A DNA stretch of 64,000 nucleotides from a bacterium (GTDB lineage Bacteria > Vulcanimicrobiota > Vulcanimicrobiia > Vulcanimicrobiales > Vulcanimicrobiaceae): contig JAJYRH010000003.1 of assembly GCA_021794205.1 (NCBI GenBank), forward strand, positions 62,001-126,000, read 5' to 3'. The notes under the pieces are model-generated. The model saw nothing but the letters and a program-made list of their open reading frames with translations, had not been told where the DNA came from and did no database searches. Position 1 is the first letter of the stretch, and each line of letters begins with the position of its first letter. This document shows positions 16,291-23,883 of this stretch, in pieces. The translations under genes were made by a program, and so were the position numbers.

Positions 16291-17299
16291 CACGCAAACC
16301 CTCGATCGCGCGGCGCGAGCGATGTCGCTGGTCGATTATCGCGACACCGCCAACCTCAAGCAATTGCCGACGCGCAACGGCTTCGGCGAAGGGTTGCTCG
16401 AAGCGGCGCGCGCGAACCGCAACGTCATCGGCATCTGCGCCGATCTCTCCGAATCGACGCGCTTCGAGGGGCTCAAGAACGCGCTTCCCGAGCAATATCT
16501 CGAGATCGGCGTCGCCGAGCAGATGCTCGTTGCGATGGCCGGCGGGCTCGCCGCGGTCGGCAAGATTCCGTGGATCGCAAGCTACGCGATGTTCAATCCC
16601 GGGCGCTCGTGGGAGCAAGTGCGAACGATCATGGCGCTCAACGAGACCAACGTGAAGATTGCGGGCGCGCACGCCGGCGTCTCGGTCGGCCCCGACGGCG
16701 CTACCCACCAAGCGATCGAAGATATCGCGATCATGCGGGTGATTCCGCACATGTTCGTCGTCGTGCCGTGCGACAGCGTGCAAACGAAGAAGGCGACGCT
16801 CGCACTCTCGCAGACGTTCGGCCCGACCTACCTGCGTTTCGCGCGCGAGAAATCCGCGATCGTCACCAGCGAGGCGACGCCCTTCGAAATCGGCAAAGCG
16901 CAAGTCTTCCGCGAAGGCTCCGACGTCGCGATCGTCGCCTGCGGCATCCTCGTCTATAACGCGTTGATGGCAGCCGACAAACTCTCGCGCGAGCGCGGCA
17001 TCGAATGTCGCGTCGTGAACAATCACACCGTGAAGCCGATGGACGAAGCCGCAATTCTCGACGCGGCGAAAACCTGCGGCGCGGTGGTGACGGTGGAGGA
17101 GCACCAGATCCACAGCGGCATGGGTTCGCGCGTCGCCGAAATTCTCGCGGCGAAGCACCCGACGCCGATCGAGTTCATCGGCGTCGACGATCGCTTCGGC
17201 CAGTCAGGCGATCCCGTCGAACTGATCGAACACTACGGCATGGGCAGCGCGGCGATCGAAGCCGCGGTGCTCCGCGCGCACGCACGCAAACGCGCGTAA
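16283..17299 (+). CDS. Transketolase, C-terminal subunit
   Basis: 338 residues from ATG 16283. It carries the pyrimidine-binding domain (GICADLSEST, FEGL, then EIGVAEQMLVAMAGGLA with the catalytic Glu) and the C-terminal domain (VTVEEHQIHSGMGSRVAE). An N-terminal extension of about 25 residues precedes the domain. It completes the split enzyme with the preceding gene. The DXS-like look of EEHQIHSGMG is normal in this group, and 1-deoxyxylulose-5-phosphate synthase is excluded because the N-terminal half lacks DXS features. Confidence 0.95.
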   Translation: MSDTQTLDRAARAMSLVDYRDTANLKQLPTRNGFGEGLLEAARANRNVIGICADLSESTRFEGLKNALPEQYLEIGVAEQMLVAMAGGLAAVGKIPWIASYAMFNPGRSWEQVRTIMALNETNVKIAGAHAGVSVGPDGATHQAIEDIAIMRVIPHMFVVVPCDSVQTKKATLALSQTFGPTYLRFAREKSAIVTSEATPFEIGKAQVFREGSDVAIVACGILVYNALMAADKLSRERGIECRVVNNHTVKPMDEAAILDAAKTCGAVVTVEEHQIHSGMGSRVAEILAAKHPTPIEFIGVDDRFGQSGDPVELIEHYGMGSAAIEAAVLRAHARKRA

Positions 17300-17304
17300 C
17301 GCGG

Positions 17305-17676
17305 TTGGCCGACCGAATCGCAAGGGCGACCTGGATCGCGGCACTCGTCGCGTCGGTCGCCCTCGCATCGTTCGCCTACGGCCGACTTCCGCCGATCGTC
17401 GCGACGCATTTCGATTGGCGTTTCCGGCCCGACGGTTATGGCCCGAAGTGGGTGCTGTTTTTCGGACCTGCGGTGCAAATTGCGCTCGATATTTTTCTCT
17501 TGCTGACGAAACGATTTCCGATAACCTGGAACTCCATGTACGATCCGAGCAAACCTGAAGACGAGCCGCGCATTCGAGCGCTCACCTCTACCGTTGTCGA
17601 GTGGTCGATGGCATTCTCGGGAACCGTTTTTCTTGCATTGGAGATCGCTATCGTTCGTTCTGCCGGGCTTTGGTAA
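17305..17676 (+). CDS. DUF1648-domain membrane protein
   Basis: About 123 residues with three membrane segments (IAALVASVALASFAYG, VLFFGPAVQIALDIFLLL, and a last one near FSGTVFLALEIAIV). The loop LPPIVATHFDWRFRPDGYG is the DUF1648 signature found in SdpI-like immunity proteins and other membrane proteins. The start is a TTG 6 bases after the transketolase stop and lacks a clear ribosome binding site; the coding frame is set by the domain. It probably belongs to the same transcript as the transketolase pair. Confidence 0.7.
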   Translation: MADRIARATWIAALVASVALASFAYGRLPPIVATHFDWRFRPDGYGPKWVLFFGPAVQIALDIFLLLTKRFPITWNSMYDPSKPEDEPRIRALTSTVVEWSMAFSGTVFLALEIAIVRSAGLW

Positions 17677-17689
17677 TGGATCTCCGCTT

Positions 17690-18391
17690 ATGTTGAGATT
17701 CGGCTGGTATCGTGCGGCACTCGTCGCATCGGTCGTCCTGACGTTGCTCGGGTCTACGGCGCCTACGGCGCCGAACGGTATCGCCATTTTGTATGCGAAA
17801 GGACCATTCGCGCACCGTTATGAAGCCAACGCTACCCTGGCGTTACCACGCGTCCCTTCGCAACGGTCGTGGTATAGCGTTTGGATGATGTTGGTCGCAG
17901 GCCGCGGCGTAGCACCGTTGGGATTTCTACAAGGCGGACTCATTCGATGGGCCGGCGACGGATACGCGCTGAGCGCTTTCGTTGCGTTTCGACAGCCGGG
18001 AGGGAAGCTCGTTTTTCGAGATCTTGGAAAACTTCGTGCCGGGGCACATCGCGTACGTCTGCTTGGGAGCGGTAATACCGTGCGTTTTCAGGTAGATGGG
18101 AAAACGTTCTTCACGTTTGCGCGCAATCGCTATATGCCGAAAGGTTCGCAGACCTACCTTCAGGTCGGCGCCGAGGTGAAGGCTCCATTCGATCGTGCCG
18201 TGGGAACGGTTTGGCACCTACGCCTTCGTCGCGATGGCGAGCTGCGCGCGCGGAGATGGAACCCCGCATGCATTCGATACGATCGAGGCCTGCACTTCGT
18301 ACGAGTCGGAGAGCGATTTGTTGCCGACGGATATTTTAATGCGGCGCTGCCGAGCGGTTTTATCGGTTGTCGCGAGTTCGGAAAAGGCTAA
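17690..18391 (+). CDS. Exported protein of unknown function (possible lectin-like sandwich)
   Basis: 233 residues from ATG 17690. A signal segment (ALVASVVLTLLGSTAPTA) leads a beta-rich mature part with WYSVWMMLVAG, GYALSAFVAF, GKLVFRDLG-x-L-x-AGAHRVRLLG and VRFQVDGKTFFTF. That alternation, with an R-x-L-x-G-x-G-N-T-V-x-F-x-V-D-G stretch, resembles concanavalin-like exopolysaccharide-binding sandwiches, but the call is tentative. Two cysteines lie near the C-terminus. It starts 13 bases after the DUF1648 gene, so probably in the same transcript. Confidence 0.6.
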   Translation: MLRFGWYRAALVASVVLTLLGSTAPTAPNGIAILYAKGPFAHRYEANATLALPRVPSQRSWYSVWMMLVAGRGVAPLGFLQGGLIRWAGDGYALSAFVAFRQPGGKLVFRDLGKLRAGAHRVRLLGSGNTVRFQVDGKTFFTFARNRYMPKGSQTYLQVGAEVKAPFDRAVGTVWHLRLRRDGELRARRWNPACIRYDRGLHFVRVGERFVADGYFNAALPSGFIGCREFGKG

Positions 18392-18714
18392 GCGTTCGGC
18401 GGATTCGTAGGGACTTGTTGGAGCCTGATAAGAACTCCGCCGGTCCATCCGGCGAAGAGATTGTAGAGCGCCGCGATGATGGCGAGCGCGATAAACGCGA
18501 AGACGCCGTAAAAGACCGGAAAGATTACGATCATCAGCGGCCCCACCATCATGTAGCGAGATGCATAGAGCATCCCCATGTGCCCCATCCCCGCGAAAAT
18601 GAGCGAAGAAAAAAACGAAACGACGATCGCGAGAACGAGCGCGAGGCCGGCGTAGACGAGTGCGCCGAGCGAGGCGACGCTGAGAACGTCAAGGTGTTGT
18701 ATTCGATAGTTCAT
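18388..18714 (-). CDS. Small integral membrane protein (DUF3566-like)
   Basis: 108 residues with a short N-terminal YRIQHLDVLSVA segment and three hydrophobic spans (ALVYAGLALVLAIVVSFF, a middle one MVGPLMIVIFPVFYGVF, then FIALAIIAALYNLFAGW). The layout, VLS-x-A followed by membrane spans and a final LYN-x-x-A-x-W-x-GG, resembles a widespread group of small DUF3566-like proteins of unknown role. It ends in a 4-base convergent overlap with the exported protein gene and lies 50 bases past rpsO on the same strand. Confidence 0.65.
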   Translation of the reverse strand: MNYRIQHLDVLSVASLGALVYAGLALVLAIVVSFFSSLIFAGMGHMGMLYASRYMMVGPLMIVIFPVFYGVFAFIALAIIAALYNLFAGWTGGVLIRLQQVPTNPPNA

Positions 18715-18764
18715 GGGAGCGACTTCGCGCCGCCCCCATGGAGACCTGGAGACCGGTTGCGGGC

Positions 18765-19034
18765 TTAGCGGCGCAATCCGAGGTCGGCGATGAGCTGCCG
18801 ATACTTCTCGATATCTTTGCGCTGCAGGTAGCTCAGCAAGCGACGGCGCTGCCCGACCTGCAACAAGAGGCCGCGGCGGCTGTGGTGGTCTTTCTTGTGG
18901 ATCTTGAGATGCTCGGTCAGCTGATTGATCGAGTGGGTGAGAATCGCGACCTGGACCTCAGCAGAACCGGTATCGTTGGTTCCGCGACCGTATTTGCCGG
19001 CGATCTCCGCCTTTTGCTCTTTGGTTAATGGCAC
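18765..19034 (-). CDS. rpsO: 30S ribosomal protein S15
   Basis: 89 residues, the exact family length. The sequence has [33 protein letters not shown] and [10 protein letters not shown]. Start is GTG 19034, with AAGGAG 6 bases upstream; a longer frame would add 31 residues that S15 never has. S15 binds 16S rRNA in the central domain of the small subunit. It is usually next to pnp, but here pnp is about 13 kb away. Confidence 0.98.
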   Translation of the reverse strand: MPLTKEQKAEIAGKYGRGTNDTGSAEVQVAILTHSINQLTEHLKIHKKDHHSRRGLLLQVGQRRRLLSYLQRKDIEKYRQLIADLGLRR

Positions 19035-19098
19035 GAAGGGCTCCTTACAACAGGATAGGCTCGCTCGGGTGCAGAGACTCCGCCCCGGCGACTGAGGG

Positions 19099-19127
19099 AG
19101 CATACCAGAGGCGCCCGCCGATGCCAA
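19099..19127 (-). promoter_or_regulatory. Sigma-70-type promoter of rpsO
   Basis: On the minus strand TTGGCA (19122-19127) and TATGCT (19099-19104) are separated by exactly 17 bases. The start point would fall near 19090, giving a leader of about 55 bases before the rpsO GTG. Confidence 0.6.
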
Positions 19128-19168
19128 GCAGGAAGGCCTCTCGAGGGAAAAGGGCGTGAGCCCAGGCC

Positions 19169-19543
19169 CTATCTCAGCGGCGTCGGGTGCCCATCCTTAT
19201 CCACCGCGACCATCACGAAGGTCCCGACCGTCGCCAGCCGGCGCTCCCCGTTGGCGGGGTTCTCGGCCCAGAGCTCGACCTCCAGGGTCACCGAGGTCCG
19301 GCCGACCTTGGCGATGCGCGCGATCGTCTCGGCGAACTCACCGACCTTGATCGGGGCCCGGAAATCGATGCGGTCCATCGAGGCGGTCACGAAGGTCCGC
19401 CGGAAGGCGCGCGCCGCGGCGATGCCCGCGACGATATCCATCATCGCCAGGGCCTTGCCGCCGAAGAGCGTCCCGTGATGGTTCGCATCGTTGGGGAAGA
19501 CGATCTCGGTGCGACGCTCGACGATTTGCTCGGGTTCTATCAT
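19169..19543 (-). CDS. Acyl-CoA thioesterase, hotdog fold (YciA-like)
   Basis: 124 residues with [21 protein letters not shown], the active-site helix of the YciA/BFIT hotdog thioesterases (Asn, His, then GG near the catalytic Asp), followed by [12 protein letters not shown] and [10 protein letters not shown]. Family members release CoA from a range of acyl-CoAs. The ATG at 19543 lies 2 bases from the GTG of the divergent pirin gene, which leaves no room for two leaders; the true start could be a few codons later. Confidence 0.85.
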   Translation of the reverse strand: MIEPEQIVERRTEIVFPNDANHHGTLFGGKALAMMDIVAGIAAARAFRRTFVTASMDRIDFRAPIKVGEFAETIARIAKVGRTSVTLEVELWAENPANGERRLATVGTFVMVAVDKDGHPTPLR

Positions 19544-19545
19544 AC

Positions 19546-20271
19546 GTGGATAGTATCATTACACAGCGTAGCGATGCACGCGCCTACTTCGATCACGGCT
19601 GGCTCAAGACGTATCATTCGTTTAGTTTTGCCGATTATTACGACCCGGAGAATCTTCACTGGGGGGCGTTGCGCGTCTTTAACGACGACGTCATCGATCC
19701 AGGCCAAGGTTTCCGTACCCATCCGCATCGAGACATGGAGATTCTCACCTACGTTCTCGAAGGCGAACTCGAACATCGCGATTCGATGGGGAACCACGGC
19801 GTCGTCGCACCCGGAGGGGTGCAGTATCTCTCCGCCGGTACCGGCATCACGCACTCGGAGTTCAACCATTCGAAAGAGCGCCCGGTGCATCTCGTGCAGA
19901 TGTGGGTGATGCCGCACGCGAAAAATCTTACGCCGCGCTACGGCCAAGTCGATTTTACGCGCGTGGATCGTCTCGATCGCTGGTTACCGATCGCGACCGG
20001 ACAGCCGAGTATCGAATCGCGAATCGCCATCTGGCAAGATGCAACGTGTTACGTCGCGCGCGTCGAGAGCGCGCCGCTTTCGCTCGCACTCGAACGCGAC
20101 CGCTACGGCTTTCTCTTCGTCGCGAGCGGCGAGGCCGAGGTCGCCGGGGAACACCTGAAAGCCGGCGACGCGCTTCGGTTGCGGGGGCCGTACGACGGCA
20201 CGATACGCGCGAGCGGTGCGGAGCTCGTTTTCTGGGATACGCCGTCGATCGACCAGGCGCGCCAAGCCTGA
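19546..20271 (+). CDS. Pirin-like bicupin
   Basis: 241 residues. DHGWLKTYHSFSFADYYDP, FRTHPHRDMEILTYVLEG and THSEFNH form the metal-binding first cupin of pirin/YhaK proteins (His, His, Glu and His ligands). The second cupin is more degenerate. Known members are quercetinase-like or redox regulators. GTG 19546 is the only early start, 2 bases from the divergent thioesterase start and without a Shine-Dalgarno, so leaderless translation is possible. Confidence 0.9.
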   Translation: MDSIITQRSDARAYFDHGWLKTYHSFSFADYYDPENLHWGALRVFNDDVIDPGQGFRTHPHRDMEILTYVLEGELEHRDSMGNHGVVAPGGVQYLSAGTGITHSEFNHSKERPVHLVQMWVMPHAKNLTPRYGQVDFTRVDRLDRWLPIATGQPSIESRIAIWQDATCYVARVESAPLSLALERDRYGFLFVASGEAEVAGEHLKAGDALRLRGPYDGTIRASGAELVFWDTPSIDQARQA

Positions 20272-20293
20272 GAAACGAAGCGATGTTAACGAT

Positions 20294-20875
20294 ATGGGAA
20301 ATAGCATCGCCGTCATCTACGGCTCGGTGCGCAGCGAACGGCAAGGGATTCGCGTCGCGCGCTTTTTACTCGACGCGCTCCGGGAGCGCGGCGATACCGG
20401 GGTGATGGTCGATCCGGTCGACTATCCGTTGCCGTTGCTCGATCGCATGTATAAAGAGTACGAGCGTGGCACGGCGCCGGCGATCATGGAGCGACTCGCC
20501 GAAATTTTCCGCAGCGTCGACGGCTTCCTCATCGTTTCGGGAGAGTACAACCATGGCATTCCTCCGGCGCTCAAAAACATGCTCGATCATTTCATGAACG
20601 AGTTTTTCTGGCGCACGGCGGGGCTCGTCACCTATTCGAACGGGCGCTTCGGCGGCGTGCGGGCGGCGATGCAATTGCGCGCGACGCTTCCCGAACAAGG
20701 AATGATTACGATTCCATCGCTCCTGCCGTTTGGAAACGTCGGCACCGCCTTCGACGAGAACGGCACGCCGAAGGACGCGTACATTCCGACCTCGACGAAG
20801 GCCTTTCTAGAAGAGTTTACGTGGTACGTCGAAGCGCTCCGCGATCGACGCGCCAAAGGCGTCCCTTATGAATAG
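20294..20875 (+). CDS. NADPH-dependent FMN reductase
   Basis: 193 residues. The flavodoxin-like N-terminus IAVIYGSVRSER, the FMN-binding loop SGEYNHGIPPALKN and GRFGGVRAA match the NADPH-dependent FMN reductase/azoreductase family. ATG 20294 begins 23 bases after the pirin stop. The next SDR starts 10 bases after its end. The tight spacing suggests one redox-linked transcript from 19546 to 26618. Confidence 0.9.
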   Translation: MGNSIAVIYGSVRSERQGIRVARFLLDALRERGDTGVMVDPVDYPLPLLDRMYKEYERGTAPAIMERLAEIFRSVDGFLIVSGEYNHGIPPALKNMLDHFMNEFFWRTAGLVTYSNGRFGGVRAAMQLRATLPEQGMITIPSLLPFGNVGTAFDENGTPKDAYIPTSTKAFLEEFTWYVEALRDRRAKGVPYE

Positions 20876-20884
20876 GAGTTCGCG

Positions 20885-21649
20885 ATGAACGCCTCCGCAC
20901 GCGTGGCATTGGTGACCGGCGCGAGCGGCGGGCTCGGCGCCGCGACCGCGCTCGCGCTCGCGCGCGACGGACATATCCTTGCTGTTGCCGCGCGACGTCG
21001 CGAACCGCTCGAAGAGATCGCCGCACGGGCGCGCGCCGCGGGCGCGCGCGAGGCGCGCGCCTTTCCGTGCGATCTCAACGACGACGGCGAACGTGCGCGG
21101 CTCCTCGACGATGTCGGTTCGGCGTTCGGCGGGATCGATATCCTCGTCGCAAACGGCGGTGGGCCGAAACCGGGATCCTTCGAGCAACTCTCGCTCGCGG
21201 ATTGGGATGCCGCATATCGCATCGTGTTGCGTCCGATGCTCTCGCTCGTCTATCACGTTCTGCCGCTCATGCGCGAGCGCCGGTGGGGGCGCATCGTCGC
21301 GCTCACCTCGACGAGCGTCAAGCAGCCGATCGGAAATCTCGCGCTCTCCAACGCGCTTCGCACCGCGTTGGTCTCGGCGCTGAAAAGCGCGGCGACCGAT
21401 GTTGCCGCAGCGGGGATCACGATCAACAGCATCGCTACGGGGCGTTTCCTCACCGATCGATTGCGTTCGCTCTACGGAAGCGAAGAAGCGCTGGAGGCGG
21501 CCGCGCGCGGCGAGGTTCCGATCGGGCGCGTCGGTTCGCCGCAAGAGCTCGCCGATGTGGTGGCGTTTTTGTGCAGCGAGCGCGCTTCGTATCTTACCGG
21601 TCAGACGATCTCGGTCGACGGCGGGCTGACGCGCGCGCTCTTCGGCTGA
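20885..21649 (+). CDS. SDR-family protein lacking the YxxxK catalytic motif
   Basis: 254 residues of the FabG-like SDR fold, with TGASGGLG for cofactor binding and a regular C-terminus ([17 protein letters not shown]). In place of NNAG it reads NGGGP, and where Y-x3-K should be it reads LSNALRTAL. This LSN-x2-R variant occurs in a recognised side group of FabG-like proteins whose activity is unclear. A GGAG precedes ATG 20885 by 7 bases or so. Its stop overlaps the start of the Rieske gene (TGATG). Confidence 0.85.
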   Translation: MNASARVALVTGASGGLGAATALALARDGHILAVAARRREPLEEIAARARAAGAREARAFPCDLNDDGERARLLDDVGSAFGGIDILVANGGGPKPGSFEQLSLADWDAAYRIVLRPMLSLVYHVLPLMRERRWGRIVALTSTSVKQPIGNLALSNALRTALVSALKSAATDVAAAGITINSIATGRFLTDRLRSLYGSEEALEAAARGEVPIGRVGSPQELADVVAFLCSERASYLTGQTISVDGGLTRALFG

Positions 21650-21972
21650 TGTCCGCCGGATTTATCTGCGTCGCCGAGCGCTCCGCGCTCGCTCGGAATG
21701 CGGCGATCTCACGGAGCGTCGGCGCCTACGAGGTCGCCATTTTCGACGTCGACGGCGAGCTCTACGCGCTGGAGAACGCATGCCCGCATCAGGGCGGTCC
21801 GCTCGTCGAAGGAAGCGTTCGGCAGGGAGTCGTCACCTGTCCGTGGCACGCGTGGCGCTTCGATCTGCGGACCGGATGCATGACGCTCGGCGATTTCGCG
21901 CGCGTCGCGCGCTTCGCCGTACGAGAAGATGAGGGCCGAATCTGGCTCAGCGAGGAACCTATCGAAGAATGA
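21649..21972 (+). CDS. Small Rieske [2Fe-2S] protein (NirD/ferredoxin type)
   Basis: 107 residues. The cluster ligands are visible as C-P-H (CPHQGG) and C-P-W-H (CPWHAW) 17-20 residues apart. The size, and the lack of a membrane anchor, match the NirD-like or Rieske ferredoxin group that passes electrons to oxygenases or reductases. It starts at ATG 21649 overlapping the preceding SDR stop, and overlaps the next gene by 4 bases (ATGA). Confidence 0.9.
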   Translation: MSAGFICVAERSALARNAAISRSVGAYEVAIFDVDGELYALENACPHQGGPLVEGSVRQGVVTCPWHAWRFDLRTGCMTLGDFARVARFAVREDEGRIWLSEEPIEE

Positions 21973-22475
21973 ATCAGCAGATACCAGTTTGGGATGCGCG
22001 GCTCGGCACGGCGGGTGGGCCGGCCTTCGGGGGCGCACTGCAGGCGCTCGCGCGCGAGCGCGGGGTCGGCGACCCCGAGATCATGACGGCCCTCGGCTTC
22101 GCCGCGGAGGATCTCGCCGAACTCTATGCGGGGCGCCTCCGGATCGGGACGAGCCTGCTCGCGCGGCTCGCGCAGGTGCTCCGGCTACGTCCGATCGAGT
22201 TCATGCAGAAGAGCGCGCTGCTCTCGCTCGACGTTTATGCCTTCGGCCTCGACCCGCTCTTTTTTCTCCCCGAAGGGCAGCTCCGGTACGACGCGCGCAT
22301 CTACATGCGCGAGATCAATCCGCGACACGCGGTCCCCGAGGGCGACATGACGAAGCGGAACCCCATCCTGCACGCGCTCGGAGAGGATCCCCTGCTCGAT
22401 GCGCTCGGGCGGATCGAAATCGAGCTCACCTATCTGCTCCGCGTCGCCTCGCAGGCGACCGGCGGAACGCTTTAG
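21969..22475 (+). CDS. Conserved-looking protein of unknown function with an HTH-like segment
   Basis: 168 residues, not recognised. Residues 22-80 (LQALARERGVGDPEIMTALGF..., then ELYAGRLRIGTSLLARLAQVL) have the spacing of a degenerate XRE-type helix-turn-helix. The rest includes LFFLPEGQLRYDARIYMREI and an acidic end. No membrane segment or cysteine. It overlaps the Rieske gene by 4 bases. A transcription factor for the surrounding operon is possible but not shown. Confidence 0.6.
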   Translation: MNQQIPVWDARLGTAGGPAFGGALQALARERGVGDPEIMTALGFAAEDLAELYAGRLRIGTSLLARLAQVLRLRPIEFMQKSALLSLDVYAFGLDPLFFLPEGQLRYDARIYMREINPRHAVPEGDMTKRNPILHALGEDPLLDALGRIEIELTYLLRVASQATGGTL

Positions 22476-22522
22476 CGCGGGAAAGCAGAGGTTCGCACCC
22501 TCCAGCGCGAACCGCCCCTGCC

Positions 22523-23080
22523 ATGCAAGGAGTTCAAGGTAAACGTATCGCCGCGCTCGTGGGCGATGGATTCGAAGAGATGGATTTAACCGAGCCGCGC
22601 CGCGCCTTCGAGGAGGCCGGTGCGATCGTGACGATCGTCGGCATCGACGAGCGCGCTCGTGCCCGCATCCGCGGGAAGCGGGGGCTCGATGACGGCATCC
22701 TGGTGAAGGCCGAGGAGCTCGTTGCCGATTGTACCGCCGAGGATTTCGATGCGTTGCTCGTGCCGGGAGGGCTCTCGCCCGACCGCATACGCGCCGACGC
22801 GGAGGTGCAGCGCTTCGTTCGAGAGTTCGACGCCGCGAAAAAACCGATCTTCTCGATCGGGCACGGCGCGCAGGTGCTGATCTCGGCGCAGTTATTGCGC
22901 GGTCGTCAGCTGACCGGGGCGCATTCGATCGCCGACGATATTCGCAACGCCGGCGGCCTCTATCGCGACCAACCGACCGCCCAAGACAGCAATATCATCA
23001 GCACGCGCGGAGGCGAGGATCTTCCGCAATTCAATCGTGCGATGATGGAAAAGCTCGCGCTCTCCTCAGCGACGGTCTAA
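22523..23080 (+). CDS. DJ-1/PfpI-family protein without the nucleophile cysteine
   Basis: 185 residues with the PfpI fold: RIAALVGDGFEEMDLTEP, then DFDALLVPGG and a loop reading SIGHGAQVLI. In active members this loop is (A)ICHGP, so the catalytic Cys is replaced by Gly while the His is kept. The family covers glyoxalases, deglycases and chaperones; activity of this copy is doubtful or altered. ATG 22523 is 47 bases after the previous gene. The stop overlaps the start of the hydrolase. Confidence 0.85.
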   Translation: MQGVQGKRIAALVGDGFEEMDLTEPRRAFEEAGAIVTIVGIDERARARIRGKRGLDDGILVKAEELVADCTAEDFDALLVPGGLSPDRIRADAEVQRFVREFDAAKKPIFSIGHGAQVLISAQLLRGRQLTGAHSIADDIRNAGGLYRDQPTAQDSNIISTRGGEDLPQFNRAMMEKLALSSATV

Positions 23081-23883
23081 TTCTTACGCAGATCCAATCA
23101 CTCGCTCTTCACGGCGCGGACGGCGTCGAAAGTGGGCTTCGCATCGCCGGGTCTTCGGGCCCGGCGTTGCTGTTCATTCACGGCGTCGGATCGACTGCAG
23201 AGATCTGGGACGCACAAGTACGGTCGTTCGCAGCGCGCGCGCGCTGCGCGGCGCTGGAGTTGCGGGGAAACGGCGTCGTTCCCGATCCCGATCCCGCCGC
23301 GATTACTCGCGAGGGATACGCACGCGATGCGATCGCCGCGCTCGATGCGATAAACGCGGAGAAGGCCGTCGTCGTCGGATGCAGTCTCGGCGGCGTCGTC
23401 GCCTTCGAACTCGCTCGTCGCGTCCCCGAGCGTCTCGCAGCGTTCGTTTTCGTCGGTAGTTTTGCGAAGTATCCCGATGCCGAGGCGTACGTCGCGCGCA
23501 TCCTCGCCGCCGTCGAGGCGGCGGGCGATATGGCGACCTTCGCGCGCGCCCGTACCACGCAGCTGGGATTGCCGCCGCAACGCGAACGCGAAACCATCGA
23601 GCAGATGGCGCGCAAGAGCCGCGCCTCCTACGAGGCTTCGACCCGTGCAACTTGGACCGGCGATTACCGCGACGATCTCGGATCGATTCGCGTGCCGACG
23701 CTGGTGATGGTCGGCACGCGGGATAGCGTCGCTCCCCGCGCGCTCTCCGAGGAGATCGCCGCAGGGATTCCATCGGCGTCGCTCGTCGAGATTCGCGATG
23801 CCGGGCACGTCGCCAATGCCGATGCCCCGGCCGCGTTCGATGCGCGCTTGCACGCCTTTCTCGACCGGATTGCCGAGTCGTGA
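23080..23883 (+). CDS. Alpha/beta hydrolase
   Basis: About 267 residues. The oxyanion region FIHGVGST, the nucleophile elbow GCSLGG, Asp in GTRDSVAP and His in DAGHVANAD give the full triad of 3-oxoadipate enol-lactonase-like hydrolases. The start is unsettled: there is no ATG, GTG or TTG at the proper place. ATT at 23080, overlapping the previous TAA, is the first candidate and ATC 23092 another; a start of this type needs coupling to the previous gene. The stop overlaps the kinase GTG by 4 bases. Confidence 0.8.
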   Translation: MLTQIQSLALHGADGVESGLRIAGSSGPALLFIHGVGSTAEIWDAQVRSFAARARCAALELRGNGVVPDPDPAAITREGYARDAIAALDAINAEKAVVVGCSLGGVVAFELARRVPERLAAFVFVGSFAKYPDAEAYVARILAAVEAAGDMATFARARTTQLGLPPQRERETIEQMARKSRASYEASTRATWTGDYRDDLGSIRVPTLVMVGTRDSVAPRALSEEIAAGIPSASLVEIRDAGHVANADAPAAFDARLHAFLDRIAES

